64,000 nt of DNA from Streptomyces tuirus. Its GTDB lineage: Bacteria > Actinomycetota > Actinomycetes > Streptomycetales > Streptomycetaceae. Every line of letters starts with the position of its first letter. The first letter of the stretch is position 1. Shown here in pieces: positions 34,451 to 42,954 of this stretch. The stretch spans positions 124,001 to 188,000 of the forward strand of contig NZ_AP023439.1 of the NCBI RefSeq assembly GCF_014701095.1, written 5' to 3'. Below the pieces are notes generated by a model, which saw only the letters and a program-made list of their open reading frames with translations, was not told where the DNA came from and made no database searches. The translations under genes were made by a program, and so were the position numbers.

Positions 34451-35896
34451 TCAGGGGGCCGTGTCGCTGCCGGCCTTGAGGGAGCAGGTGTTCAGGAGTG
34501 TCGCCGCGTCCGCTTGTCCGGGCATCGGGACGGTGTGGGAGGCGGGCGGGCGGTGTCCGGGCGTGAGCCAGTTCTCCAGGGCGGTGAAGGCCGTGCGGTG
34601 GCACGGCGTGAGCGGGCGCAGGCGCTCCGGGTGGGTGTCGACGAGGGCGTCCGTGTGGGTGCCGCCCTCGATGCGGTAGTAGCGGTGCAGTGGGCCGCGG
34701 CCGGCCTGGCGCACCATGCGGGCGTAGACGTCGGAGTCCTGGGTGATCGGCAGCAGGACGTCCAGGGTGCCGTGCAGGGTGATCAGCGGTTTGCCGATCC
34801 GGCCGGTCAGAGCAATCTTCTTCATGGCCTTGTGGACCGCGCGGGGCCGGGCGGCGTAGTCGTAGTCGGCGTCACAGGCCGGGGTGCCCGGCGCGCAGAA
34901 GGGCGTGCCCGCTTCGGTCGGGCCGTCGAAACCGGGGTCCAGTTCCTCGCGGTAGATGCGCTGGGTCAAGTCCCAGTAGACCTTGTGGTGGTACGGCCAG
35001 AGGAACTCGGACGCCGCCGGGAAGCCCGCGGTGTGCAGAGCTCGGCGTGCCGCGCCCGCTTCCTCGCCACCGGCGGCGAACACCGGGTAGTGGCGCAGCG
35101 CCTCGGGCAGGAAGTTCAGCAGTGTGGGGCCGCCGGAGCGCCACAGGGTGCCCTCCCAGTCGACTCCCCCGTCGTAGAGGCCGGGGTGGTTCTCCAACTG
35201 CCAGCGCACGAGGTATCCGCCGTTGGACATGCCGGTCACGAGGGTGCGTGACGGCGGGCGGAGATAGTGCCGGGCGACCGTGGCGCGGGCGGCTCGGGTC
35301 AGCTGGGTGAGCCGGTCGTTCCATTCGGCGATGGCGTCGCCCGGCTCCTTGCCGTCCCGGTGGAAGGCCAGGCCGGTGTTGCCCTTGTCGGTGGCGGCGT
35401 AGGCGTAGCCGCGGGACAGCACCCAGTCGGCGATGGCCCGGTCGTTGGCGTACTGTTCCCGGTTGCCGGGGGTGCCCGCGACCACCAGACCGCCGTTCCA
35501 GCGGTCGGGCAGACGGATGACGAACTGGGCGTCGTGATGCCATCCGTTGTTGGTGTTGGTGGTGGAGGTGTCCGGGAAGTAGCCGTCGATCTGAAGTCCG
35601 GGGACCCCGCTGGGTACGGCAAGGTCCTTGGGTGTCAGGCCCGCCCAGTCGGCCGGGTCGGTGTGGCCCGAGGCGACCGTGCCGGCCGTGGTCAACTCCG
35701 CCAGGCAGGCGGAGCGTTGATGCTCTGCGCCCGGTACGCGCACGTGGGTGAGGTGTGTGCAGTGGATGGCGTCCGGGACGGCCGGTGCCGCCGCGGCGGG
35801 CGCCGGTGCGAGCGCACAGGTGAGGGCCGCCAGGGCCAGGCCCGCCGGACCGCCGCGTCGCCGGGCGCGGGTCGGGGGGCGGAATGAGAAGCGCAT
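34451..35896 (-). CDS. Secreted 3-hydroxybutyrate oligomer hydrolase-like esterase
   Basis: A 481-residue protein from ATG 35894-35896 with GGAGG upstream. A basic N-terminus followed by a hydrophobic, Ala-rich segment ending 'APAAAAPAVP' is a signal peptide. The nucleophile elbow is 'LVTGMSNGGYLVRW' (Ser); 'PLITLHGTLDVLLPITQDSD' and 'RIEGGTHTDALVD' supply the likely Asp and His. This matches the tannase-like/3-hydroxybutyrate oligomer hydrolase group. The divergent neighbour is a PHB depolymerase, so it may cleave the released oligomers outside the cell. Confidence 0.75.
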   Translation of the reverse strand: MRFSFRPPTRARRRGGPAGLALAALTCALAPAPAAAAPAVPDAIHCTHLTHVRVPGAEHQRSACLAELTTAGTVASGHTDPADWAGLTPKDLAVPSGVPGLQIDGYFPDTSTTNTNNGWHHDAQFVIRLPDRWNGGLVVAGTPGNREQYANDRAIADWVLSRGYAYAATDKGNTGLAFHRDGKEPGDAIAEWNDRLTQLTRAARATVARHYLRPPSRTLVTGMSNGGYLVRWQLENHPGLYDGGVDWEGTLWRSGGPTLLNFLPEALRHYPVFAAGGEEAGAARRALHTAGFPAASEFLWPYHHKVYWDLTQRIYREELDPGFDGPTEAGTPFCAPGTPACDADYDYAARPRAVHKAMKKIALTGRIGKPLITLHGTLDVLLPITQDSDVYARMVRQAGRGPLHRYYRIEGGTHTDALVDTHPERLRPLTPCHRTAFTALENWLTPGHRPPASHTVPMPGQADAATLLNTCSLKAGSDTAP

Positions 35897-36239
35897 GCGT
35901 GAGCCTCCACCGTCGTGAACAGGGATGCGCGGGAGGCTATTTCGCGGATTCGCCGCCACCTATGGGGCGGGCGAACACCATCCGGGGCGGCGGGGTGGCT
36001 TCTAGCACCACCGAGCGCTGAGGGGAACGACCTGTCTCCTGGTGCCACGCCGTGTGGGCTCCTGCCATACACGGTCCTGTACGAGCGGGGACATGTTCTT
36101 CCCTCACACAGGTTCCCGCCACGCGTGGCTGCCCCACCCATGCCGCCCCCGGCACGCGAACGCCGATGATGCAACGCCACACGCCGGTCGCCGCTCCCCC
36201 GGTACCGGCGAGGTTCCCCCACATCAGGAGGCAGTCGTC
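35897..36239. promoter_or_regulatory. 343-bp divergent promoter region for the PHB-degradation pair
   Basis: It separates the divergent oligomer hydrolase and depolymerase genes and must hold both promoters. AGGAGG at about 36225 is the depolymerase ribosome site. I found no convincing operator palindrome. Confidence 0.45.
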
Positions 36240-37718
36240 ATGGGACAGTCGCATCGTGCGTTCCGCTTCGACCGGGCCCTCGTCCGACGCGCACGCCGAT
36301 GGGCGACCGCCGCCGGGGCTCTGGTCCTGACCGGCGGGCTGCTCGCCGCCGCACCCCAGGCATCCGCCGCCGGCCTGACCCAGGTCACCGGTTTCGGCAC
36401 CAACCCCGGCAACCTGTCGATGTACACCTACGCGCCGGACGCACTGCCCGCCGGCGCCCCCTTGGTCGTCGCCCTGCACGGCTGCACGCAGAGCGCGGAC
36501 GACTACTACGCCCACTCCGGCTGGCCCAAGTTCGCCGACGCCTACGGTTTCGCGCTGGTCCTGCCCCAGACGAGCAGCGCCAACAACGCCAACTCCTGTT
36601 TCAACTGGTTCGAGCCGGGCGACAGCGGACGCGGCCAGGGCGAGGCTCTGTCGATCAAGCAGATGGTGGACAGGGCCGTCGCGCTCTACGGCGGCGACAC
36701 CCGGCGCGTGTACGTCACGGGCCTGTCCGCGGGCGGCGCCATGACGGCGAACCTGCTGGCCGCCTACCCCGACGTCTTCGCGGGCGGGGCCATCGGCTCC
36801 GGACTGCCCGCCCGCTGCGCGAGCAGCGTGTCAGCGGCGTACACCTGCATGTACAGCCCGCCCGACAAGAGCCCCGCGCAGTGGGGGGACTTGGTGCGTT
36901 CCGCCGCTCCGGGCGGCACGGACTCCTGGCCGCGCGTGGCGATCTGGCAGGGCACCGCCGACACCACCGTGCAGCCCGCCAATGCCACCGAGCTGCGCGA
37001 CCAGTGGACGAACGTGTGGGGCACCGGCCAGACGCCCTCCCGTACGGAGAGCCTCGGCGGGGGCACCACGCTGAGCGTGTACGACGACGCCTCCGGCCGC
37101 TCCGCCGTCGAGGTCTACACCGTCTCCGGCATGGGGCACGGGCTGGCCGTCGACCCGGGCAGCGGCGCCGAACAGTGCGGCAGCGCCAGCACCTACTACC
37201 TGGACACCATCTGCTCCAGCCACCACATCGCCGGCTTCTGGGGGCTCGACGGCGACGAGGACACCGGCTCCCTGCCCGCGCCCACCGGCCTGACGGTCAC
37301 GGGTGCCACCGACACCACGGTCTCCTTGAGCTGGCAGGCCGTCGCGGGCGCGGCCTCGTACGCCGTCTATCGCGGCGGCACGCGGGTGGGCCGTACGGCG
37401 TCGGCTTCCTACACGGACACCGGCCTGGCCACCGGCACGACCTACAGTTACACGGCGGCCGCCGTGGACACCGCCGGTGCGGCGGGCAGCGCCTCCCCCG
37501 CCGTGTCGGCCACGACCACCGGCTTCCCTCCCACCTGTCACACGGCCGACAACTACGCGCACACGGCGGCCGGGCGTGCCTATGAGAGCGGCGGTTACAC
37601 CTACGCCAAGGGTTCGGGTCAGGCCATGGGACTGTGGAACACCTTCATCAGCCACACCCTCAAGCAGACGGCGCCCGGTCACTACGTCATCGACGACGCG
37701 GGGTGCCCGGGCCGGTGA
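36240..37718 (+). CDS. Extracellular short-chain PHB depolymerase with FN3 linker and substrate-binding domain
   Basis: A 492-residue protein from ATG 36240. The signal peptide ends near 'APQASAAG' (about residue 41). The catalytic domain has the oxyanion region 'LVVALHGCTQSADDYY', the lipase box 'YVTGLSAGGAMTANL' (Ser) and 'WQGTADTTVQPANA' (Asp) with 'VSGMGHGLAVDPG' (His). Residues ~345-425 are a fibronectin type III linker ('APTGLTVTGATDTTVSLSWQAV') and the last ~60 residues are the C-terminal PHB-binding type domain ('TADNYAHTAAGRAYESGGYTYAKGSGQAMGLW'). It hydrolyses extracellular polyhydroxybutyrate. Confidence 0.92.
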   Translation: MGQSHRAFRFDRALVRRARRWATAAGALVLTGGLLAAAPQASAAGLTQVTGFGTNPGNLSMYTYAPDALPAGAPLVVALHGCTQSADDYYAHSGWPKFADAYGFALVLPQTSSANNANSCFNWFEPGDSGRGQGEALSIKQMVDRAVALYGGDTRRVYVTGLSAGGAMTANLLAAYPDVFAGGAIGSGLPARCASSVSAAYTCMYSPPDKSPAQWGDLVRSAAPGGTDSWPRVAIWQGTADTTVQPANATELRDQWTNVWGTGQTPSRTESLGGGTTLSVYDDASGRSAVEVYTVSGMGHGLAVDPGSGAEQCGSASTYYLDTICSSHHIAGFWGLDGDEDTGSLPAPTGLTVTGATDTTVSLSWQAVAGAASYAVYRGGTRVGRTASASYTDTGLATGTTYSYTAAAVDTAGAAGSASPAVSATTTGFPPTCHTADNYAHTAAGRAYESGGYTYAKGSGQAMGLWNTFISHTLKQTAPGHYVIDDAGCPGR

Positions 37719-37749
37719 ACGACGGGTACTGCCGGCGGACACGACGAGT

Positions 37750-37792
37750 GCTCTGCAGATCCGCTGAAGGGATGTCACCGGATCCGCAGAGC
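37750..37792. terminator. Bidirectional terminator hairpin
   Basis: GCTCTGCAGATCC (37750-37762) and GGATCCGCAGAGC (37780-37792) pair at 12 of 13 positions across a 17-nt loop. The hairpin lies between the PHB depolymerase stop and the convergent small membrane gene. Confidence 0.75.
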
Positions 37793-37798
37793 GTGAGG

Positions 37799-37966
37799 TC
37801 ATCGTCTGCGGGCCCAGCCGCCACCGACTCCGGCGACCTGAAGAGCGAGGCACAACAGTCCAAGCAACATGACGTTCGTCGAAGAGAACACATCGTTGGT
37901 GCTGATCTCTGCCGCGTTGATCAGAAACGCGAAGAAGAACAGCACCGCCGCGACTATGCCGAGCAT
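37799..37966 (-). CDS. Small membrane protein (55 aa)
   Basis: I chose ATG 37964-37966 because GAGGAG lies 8 nt upstream; the frame could begin six codons earlier. The protein is two hydrophobic segments ('MLGIVAAVLFFFAFLINAA' and 'VMLLGLLCLALQVAGVGGGW') joined by a short polar loop, ending 'ARRR'. Such two-helix proteins are frequent near stress-sigma genes in Streptomyces; its role is unknown. Confidence 0.65.
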   Translation of the reverse strand: MLGIVAAVLFFFAFLINAAEISTNDVFSSTNVMLLGLLCLALQVAGVGGGWARRR

Positions 37967-38023
37967 GAAACGAGCTCCTCTCATAGGGGGTGAAGCCCGT
38001 ATGCCCCGCCTCCGCCCTCGCAG

Positions 38024-38488
38024 TCACCCGCTCGGTGTCTTGGACACGCCAGGCAGAACGATGCGGGCCGCGACGCGTTTGCCGACCGTCTCCTGATGGA
38101 CGACAAGGGCGTCGGTCACCGCTTTGACGATCTCCAGGCCGTGGCCGCCGATCCGGCCGGGGTCGGCCGTCCGGGCTGTGGGGACCGTGGGATCGCTGTC
38201 CCACACGACGACCTCCACGGCCCGCCCGGTCAGGCCCAGTTCCACCAGGACTGGTCCAGGAGCGTACTTGTGGGCGTTGGTGACCAGTTCGCTGACCACC
38301 AACTGGATGAGGTGCTGCGCGCGGGCGGGCACCGTCAGGCCATAGTCTTCACCGGCCTGTCTGAGGAAGGCGAGGGCGCGTTGGCGTGCGTCCGCGATGC
38401 AACCGTCGTCGCCCCCCAGGGCGAATCCAACCCGTATCAGATGCTCCTCCAGCGTTGTACGCCCGTCACCGTCGCCCTCGGAATTCAC
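38024..38488 (-). CDS. RsbW-like anti-sigma kinase / HATPase-domain protein
   Basis: A 154-residue protein from GTG 38486-38488. The GHKL ATP-binding fold is seen in the N box 'LVVSELVTNAHKYAPGP', 'VWDSDPTVP' and the G box 'DPGRIGGHGLEIVKAV'. Such small ATPases bind and block alternative sigma factors and phosphorylate an antagonist. The adjacent STAS protein (divergent) is a plausible partner. Streptomyces encode dozens of these, so partner pairing is inferred from proximity. Confidence 0.8.
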   Translation of the reverse strand: MNSEGDGDGRTTLEEHLIRVGFALGGDDGCIADARQRALAFLRQAGEDYGLTVPARAQHLIQLVVSELVTNAHKYAPGPVLVELGLTGRAVEVVVWDSDPTVPTARTADPGRIGGHGLEIVKAVTDALVVHQETVGKRVAARIVLPGVSKTPSG

Positions 38489-38653
38489 TGACCCCGCCTT
38501 CCCCGGTTCGCCAGCCGATACCCCGAGTCCTGCCGCGCATGCCCGCCCGTCGAGGTCACGGAAGCCACATGGGTGCATGCGGCCGGGGCCATGGGGCAGG
38601 ATCACCCGGACGCGTCCCGTCCTGGGGGCACCTAGATCGCAGTCGAGGAAACA

Positions 38654-39025
38654 GTGGCCCACAAGGAAAGAACGGACCGGCGCGAGCGCCTCCATGCCGA
38701 GCATCGCGAGGTCGAGGGCATCCGCGTCGTGACGCTGCGGGGAGAGATCGACCACGACGTCCAGGACGTGCTCAGCGAGGCCCTGCTCGTAGAGGACGGG
38801 TCCGTGCCGCCGCGGATAGTCGCCGACCTCGCCGGTGTCACCTTCATGGACAGCAGCGGCATCAACGTCTTCGTCGCCACCCACCAACAGGTCAGCAGCG
38901 CGGACGGATGGGTACGGATCGCCGGCGCCCAGCCGTCCGTCCTTCGCATCCTCCAACTGGTCGGCGTCGACACGCTCATCACCTGCCACCCCACGACCGA
39001 ACAGGCCCTCCGCCACGATCTCTGA
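38654..39025 (+). CDS. STAS-domain anti-sigma factor antagonist
   Basis: A 123-residue protein from GTG 38654 with GAGGAA upstream. The STAS core has 'VEGIRVVTLRGEIDHDVQDVL', 'IVADLAGVTFMDSSGINVFVATHQQ' and 'VLRILQLVGVDTLI'; the Ser pair in 'MDSSGIN' is the usual phosphorylation site. In its unphosphorylated state the family binds the anti-sigma kinase and frees the sigma factor. It lies divergent from one RsbW-like gene, just upstream of a phosphatase remnant and a second RsbW-like gene. Confidence 0.85.
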   Translation: MAHKERTDRRERLHAEHREVEGIRVVTLRGEIDHDVQDVLSEALLVEDGSVPPRIVADLAGVTFMDSSGINVFVATHQQVSSADGWVRIAGAQPSVLRILQLVGVDTLITCHPTTEQALRHDL

Positions 39026-39080
39026 CGTGCCTGGCTGAGTCACTCGGAGCCGGCCCCGGTCACCAGGCCCTCCGGAATCG

Positions 39081-39284
39081 CTCCGGCCGGCACAGGCCTT
39101 CGCCACTGCCGACGGCCTGGTGGAACGACGCGGAAAGGACATCGACGTCTCGCCGCAGGAACTGGCGGCCCTGAACCTGCCGGCCGACGGAGCCCTGGAC
39201 GACCTCCTCGACACACTCCTGTCGGGGATGGCGAACGGGGCCTACGAGGACGACGTCGCGATCCTCGCCGCCCGCCAGCCATGA
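39081..39284 (+). pseudogene. 3' remnant of a SpoIIE/PP2C-type phosphatase gene
   Basis: The frame ending at TGA 39282-39284 encodes 'ADGLVERRGKDIDVS', a short acidic-helical stretch 'ALDDLLDTLLSGMANGAYEDDVAILAAR' and a stop. This is the C-terminal end of PP2C/SpoIIE phosphatases ('YTDGLVE.R...DID...DDVALL'). No start codon context or upstream domain is present, so it is a ~65-codon fragment of a lost gene. It lies among the STAS and RsbW-like genes, where a phosphatase would complete the partner switch. Confidence 0.75.
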
Positions 39285-39357
39285 CGGACACACATCAGTG
39301 ATGTCGCGCACAGGCGGTTACGGGCATTGCATGTGACTTTGCGGGTAGGCGCTGCGC

Positions 39358-39873
39358 GTGCTGGACAAAGGATCGAAGGACACGGCTACCTACATGGACC
39401 ATGAAGAGGCAGGTGACGACGACCTGCACCCGCTGGCCACCAGTGCCATTTCCGTGTCCGCGGCGTTCGACGACGACACGGGCATCGCTGAAGCCCGGGA
39501 CATGGCCCACACCTTCCTGGCGCGTGTGCAGGCGGTGCACGGCCTTCCGGTCTCCAGCCGGGCCATCGGCATGGTGCAGCTCGTGGTCAGCGAGCTGGTC
39601 ACCAACGCCCGCAAGTACGCCCCCGGCCCCTGCCTGCTCACTCTCGAGATCGCCGACGGGGCCGCGCGCATCAGCGTCTGGGACAGCAGCACCACCCTGC
39701 CCACGATCCTCGCTCCCGACCCCAGCCGGATCGGCCAGCACGGCCTGGAGATCGTGGCCGCCATCTGCGTCGGCTTCGCCATCCACCGTGAGCCGGTCGG
39801 CAAGCGCATCACCGCCGACGTCATGCTCGCCGACGACCCGGGTGGGGCCCTGGCCGGTCGTCAGATGCTTTGA
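39358..39873 (+). CDS. Second RsbW-like HATPase-domain protein
   Basis: A 171-residue protein with start GTG 39358 or ATG 39394 ('MDHEEAGDDDL'). It shows the same fold as the 38-kb protein: 'LVVSELVTNARKYAPGP', 'VWDSSTTLP' and 'DPSRIGQHGLEIVAAI'. The two are clearly paralogs but flank the STAS gene on opposite strands. It is a probable anti-sigma regulator, cytoplasmic. It ends only ~50 bp before the decayed edge of CRISPR array 1. Confidence 0.8.
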   Translation: MLDKGSKDTATYMDHEEAGDDDLHPLATSAISVSAAFDDDTGIAEARDMAHTFLARVQAVHGLPVSSRAIGMVQLVVSELVTNARKYAPGPCLLTLEIADGAARISVWDSSTTLPTILAPDPSRIGQHGLEIVAAICVGFAIHREPVGKRITADVMLADDPGGALAGRQML

Positions 39874-39924
39874 CGTGCTCCCTGGCCTAAAGTCCAGGTA
39901 TTGCGGCTTGGTTGTCCGACCCTT

Positions 39925-41546
39925 CCGGGGGCTTCCGCGGGTGCGGGGAGCACCTCCCTGGTCAGATGATGGTTACGGTGACGTTGGGACCATCCCCGCG
40001 GGTGCGGGGCACCTTCTACAGTGCGGGCCGTCCGCGGGTGCGGGGGGACCATTCCCGCGGGTGCGGGGAGCACAGTGATCCACGAGGTTCTGCATGGGAT
40101 ACGTCGGGACCATCCCCGCGGGTGCGGGGAGCACATCTGCCGCAACGGCGGGACGAGGTGGGGGCCGGGACCATCCCCGCGGGTGCGGGGAGCACTCAAG
40201 AACGCCCATTGCGCCCCCAGTTCCTAGGGGACCATCCCCGCGGGTGCGGGGAGCACGGCGCCAGCACAGAGCGTGTGGCCTGGATCTGGGGACCATCCCC
40301 GCGGGTGCGGGGAGCACGGGTCGCCGTTGAAGACGAACCCGCCTAACTGGGGACCATCCCCGCGGGTGCGGGGAGCACCTGCGGGGGACACCAACGACAC
40401 CGACCTGACGGTGGGACCATCCCCGCGGGTGCGGGGAGCACCCCGCGAGGGCGCCGCCGTACTTGGCCGCGTGGGGACCATCCCCGCGGGTGCGGGGAGC
40501 ACTCCGCGGTGATGACGTCCGCGATACCGGGGACGGGACCATCCCCGCGGGTGCGGGGAGCACACCCCGTCGAGGGGGCTGTAGGCCTGGGAGGCGGGAC
40601 CATCCCCGCGGGTGCGGGGAGCACTGGAGCATCCCGCCGGGGGATACGCCGGTGACGGGACCATCCCCGCGGGTGCGGGGAGCACCGCATCATCCATGAG
40701 CCGGGGCGCCGGTTCCTGGGACCATCCCCGCGGGTGCGGGGAGCACTGAATGCCACGCATCCGCACCGTCAAGCCGGAGGGACCATCCCCGCGGGTGCGG
40801 GGAGCACCGTCGGCCGTGTTCGTAGGCCGACACGGTGCTGGGACCATCCCCGCGGGTGCGGGGAGCACCAGATCCCGCAGGGCCCGCCGGTCCAGGCAGG
40901 GCTCCGCGGGACCATCCCCGCGGGTGCGGGGAGCACTGCGGCTCCCACGGCCACGGGCAGCGCTCGCCGGGACCATCCCCGCGGGTGCGGGGAGCACTCC
41001 CGGTCCAACATGGTGAGGTCGTAGGCGGCGGGACCATCCCCGCGGGTGCGGGGAGCACCGGTACGCATGCTGCTCCCGCAACTGCCGCGTGGGACCATCC
41101 CCGCGGGTGCGGGGAGCACAGCAGTGCGCAGAGCGCGTTACTCATGCTGCCGGGACCATCCCCGCGGGTGCGGGGAGCACCCGGAGCCGACGCTGGTGGT
41201 GTTGATCCGGAGGGGACCATCCCCGCGGGTGCGGGGAGCACACCCTCGCCGACGACGAGGACGCGTTCGTGATGGGACCATCCCCGCGGGTGCGGGGAGC
41301 ACGCTGGCGGCCGGTGGGGTGACGAAGCGTCCGTGGGACCATCCCCGCGGGTGCGGGGAGCACTCGAAGAGGGCGCGTTTGCCGGGGCGGCGTTCGGGAC
41401 CATCCCCGCGGGTGCGGGGAGCACTGCTGGTGGGTGCGCAGCCACTGGCGGCGGTGGGGACCATCCCCGCGGGTGCGGGGAGCACGCGGGCTGCGGCTTC
41501 GGCGTAGGGCTCGTAGCGGGACCATCCCCGCGGGTGCGGGGAGCAC
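39925..41546 (-). CRISPR. CRISPR array 1 (type I-E), 24 perfect repeats plus 3 decayed at the old end
   Basis: 29-bp repeats alternate with mostly 32-bp spacers (61-bp period). In the transcribed direction the repeat begins GTGCTCCCCGCACC and ends GGGGATGGTCCC. Perfect copies start at 40106 and end at 41546 on the plus map. Left of them are 40045-40073 (one mismatch), 39985-40011 (two bases missing) and 39925-39953 (several changes). The leader is on the right, beside cas2, so decay is at the oldest end. Spacers 40379-40412 (34 bp) and 40869-40907 (39 bp) are unusually long. Confidence 0.98.
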
Positions 41547-41638
41547 ACTGTCTGACCTGGTGCTTCATTGACCTTGAAGGCGGTAATCGTGGACTTTCAT
41601 TGATTCCGGCGAATGGGTCATACGGGACTCGTCGCGCA
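41547..41638 (-). promoter_or_regulatory. Leader of CRISPR array 1
   Basis: About 92 bp lie between the cas2 stop and the first repeat. On the minus strand it contains CCATTCGCCGGAATC (41616-41602) and CCAGGTCA (41560-41553), which recur in the array 2 leader at the same distances (41 nt apart, 6 nt before the repeat). This identifies the leader side and transcription direction. Confidence 0.8.
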
Positions 41639-42001
41639 TCAGCCTCCCCCGAAACGCCGACGCTTGGAGGCCTTGCTCCAGCCGGGCGGTCGGGCACCGT
41701 GGGGAGTGGGGCGAGGAGTAGCAGCGTTCGGGTCGGGGCGGTGGATCAGGGTGATGCCCTCGTGGTCGGTCGGGTGCCAAGTGTGGTCGTGGGTGCGGAA
41801 GGTGTAGCCCTGCTCGTTGTTCGTAGTGTGGGCCAGTAGGGCGCGGCCCTGGCCTGCGTACGCCCGGACCTCTTCCCAGAGGATGTCGCGGATCCGGGCT
41901 GACGGGTTGCCCACGAACACGCCTGCGGAGATCTCCAGCAACCAGCGTGTGAGGAAGCCTCGTAGTCCCGCTGGGCAGTTGGTGAGGACGAGGACGGTCA
42001 C
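41639..42001 (-). CDS. cas2e: CRISPR-associated endonuclease Cas2e
   Basis: A 120-residue type I-E Cas2: 'VLTNCPAGLRGFLTRWLLEISAGVFVGNPSARIRDILWEEV' with 'GRALLAHTTNNEQGYTFRT'. GTG start at 41999-42001 overlaps the cas1 stop (GTGA). With Cas1 it inserts new spacers next to the leader. It is the last gene of the cas operon and abuts the array 1 leader. The C-terminal tail ('GWSKASKRRRFGGG') is basic and variable in this family. Confidence 0.95.
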   Translation of the reverse strand: MTVLVLTNCPAGLRGFLTRWLLEISAGVFVGNPSARIRDILWEEVRAYAGQGRALLAHTTNNEQGYTFRTHDHTWHPTDHEGITLIHRPDPNAATPRPTPHGARPPGWSKASKRRRFGGG

Positions 42002-42954
42002 CAGAGCTCATCTCCGTAGTCGTCGGGTCCGTCGTAGTTGATGCCGGAAGCGACTTGGTGGCCGCCGTCGCTCTGAAGCGTCACCACGTCTCGGTCCGCT
42101 GGGTCGGCTGCTTCCGGAAGCAGGAGTCGCTTGATGTCGTCCACACACCTGTCCAGCAGGGATGTTGCGTTGATGCGGTCGCGCAGTGCACGGCGGGTGC
42201 GAGGACCGACGTCTTCCTCGTCCTGCGCGGCCACATCGAAGGCGAGCGGGATGCCGATCTCGGTCTTGTAGAGGTCGGCGACGTCCAGGACGAAGGACAA
42301 CTCGTGGCCGGAGTGGACGAAGCCGAGGGCGGGGCTGCAGCCCAGCGAGGTGACAACGGCATGGGCGATGCCGTACATACACTGAGCGGCGGCAGTGACG
42401 GCCTGGTTGACGGCGTCGCCGCTGCTGAAGTCACCGGGGACGTAGCGACGGCCGCGCCAGGCAACGCCCGTGCGGGTTGCCTGCGCCCGGTAGCACTCCT
42501 TGACCCGCCGGCCCTCGCGGCCGAGGAGTTCATGGCGGGTGAGGCCGGCGGGGTCTTCGCTCGGGAAGCGCAGCCGGTACATCTCGCGTGCTACGGCAAG
42601 CCTGCTGCGCGGGTTGGCCCATTGCCGGGCCTGGGCCTCCATGAGGGCGGAGGAGCGGCTGAGGGCTCGGCCGGACGCGTAGTAGCGCACGCCCCGTTCG
42701 CCCACCCAGCAGACGGCCGCGCCCGTCTCGCCCAGCACGCTCATGGCCTGGTGGGTGACGCGGGTTCCCGGGCCAAGGAGGAGGGTGCCGATGGTTGCCG
42801 ACGGAATGTGCGTGGTGCCTTCCGCGTCCTGGGCCGTGATCGCGTTGGCATCGCGGTGAACCAGGCAGCGTTCCAGGTAGACGAAGGAGAGGCGTTCACC
42901 GGTGCGGGTGAGCTGCCTCGGGGTGAGTCCCTGGCGCCGCGAGACCGTGCTCAT
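41998..42954 (-). CDS. cas1e: CRISPR-associated endonuclease/integrase Cas1e
   Basis: A 318-residue protein from ATG 42952-42954, overlapping the cas6e stop by 4 bp. 'LGCSPALGFVHSGHELSFVLDVADLYKTEIGIPLAFDVA' carries the conserved metal-binding His and Asp of Cas1; the N-terminal beta domain includes 'LVHRDANAITAQDAEGTTHIP'. Together with Cas2 it captures protospacers and integrates them. The presence of both with recent-looking arrays suggests that adaptation works or did recently. Confidence 0.95.
   Translation of the reverse strand: MSTVSRRQGLTPRQLTRTGERLSFVYLERCLVHRDANAITAQDAEGTTHIPSATIGTLLLGPGTRVTHQAMSVLGETGAAVCWVGERGVRYYASGRALSRSSALMEAQARQWANPRSRLAVAREMYRLRFPSEDPAGLTRHELLGREGRRVKECYRAQATRTGVAWRGRRYVPGDFSSGDAVNQAVTAAAQCMYGIAHAVVTSLGCSPALGFVHSGHELSFVLDVADLYKTEIGIPLAFDVAAQDEEDVGPRTRRALRDRINATSLLDRCVDDIKRLLLPEAADPADRDVVTLQSDGGHQVASGINYDGPDDYGDELW

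Noticed and set aside
39912..41548. Many open frames on both strands through array 1, encoding repeated 'GPSPRVRGA' or 'SPHPRGWS' peptides
   Set aside because: They are translations of the CRISPR repeats, which lack stops in several frames. No ribosome sites or family similarity.
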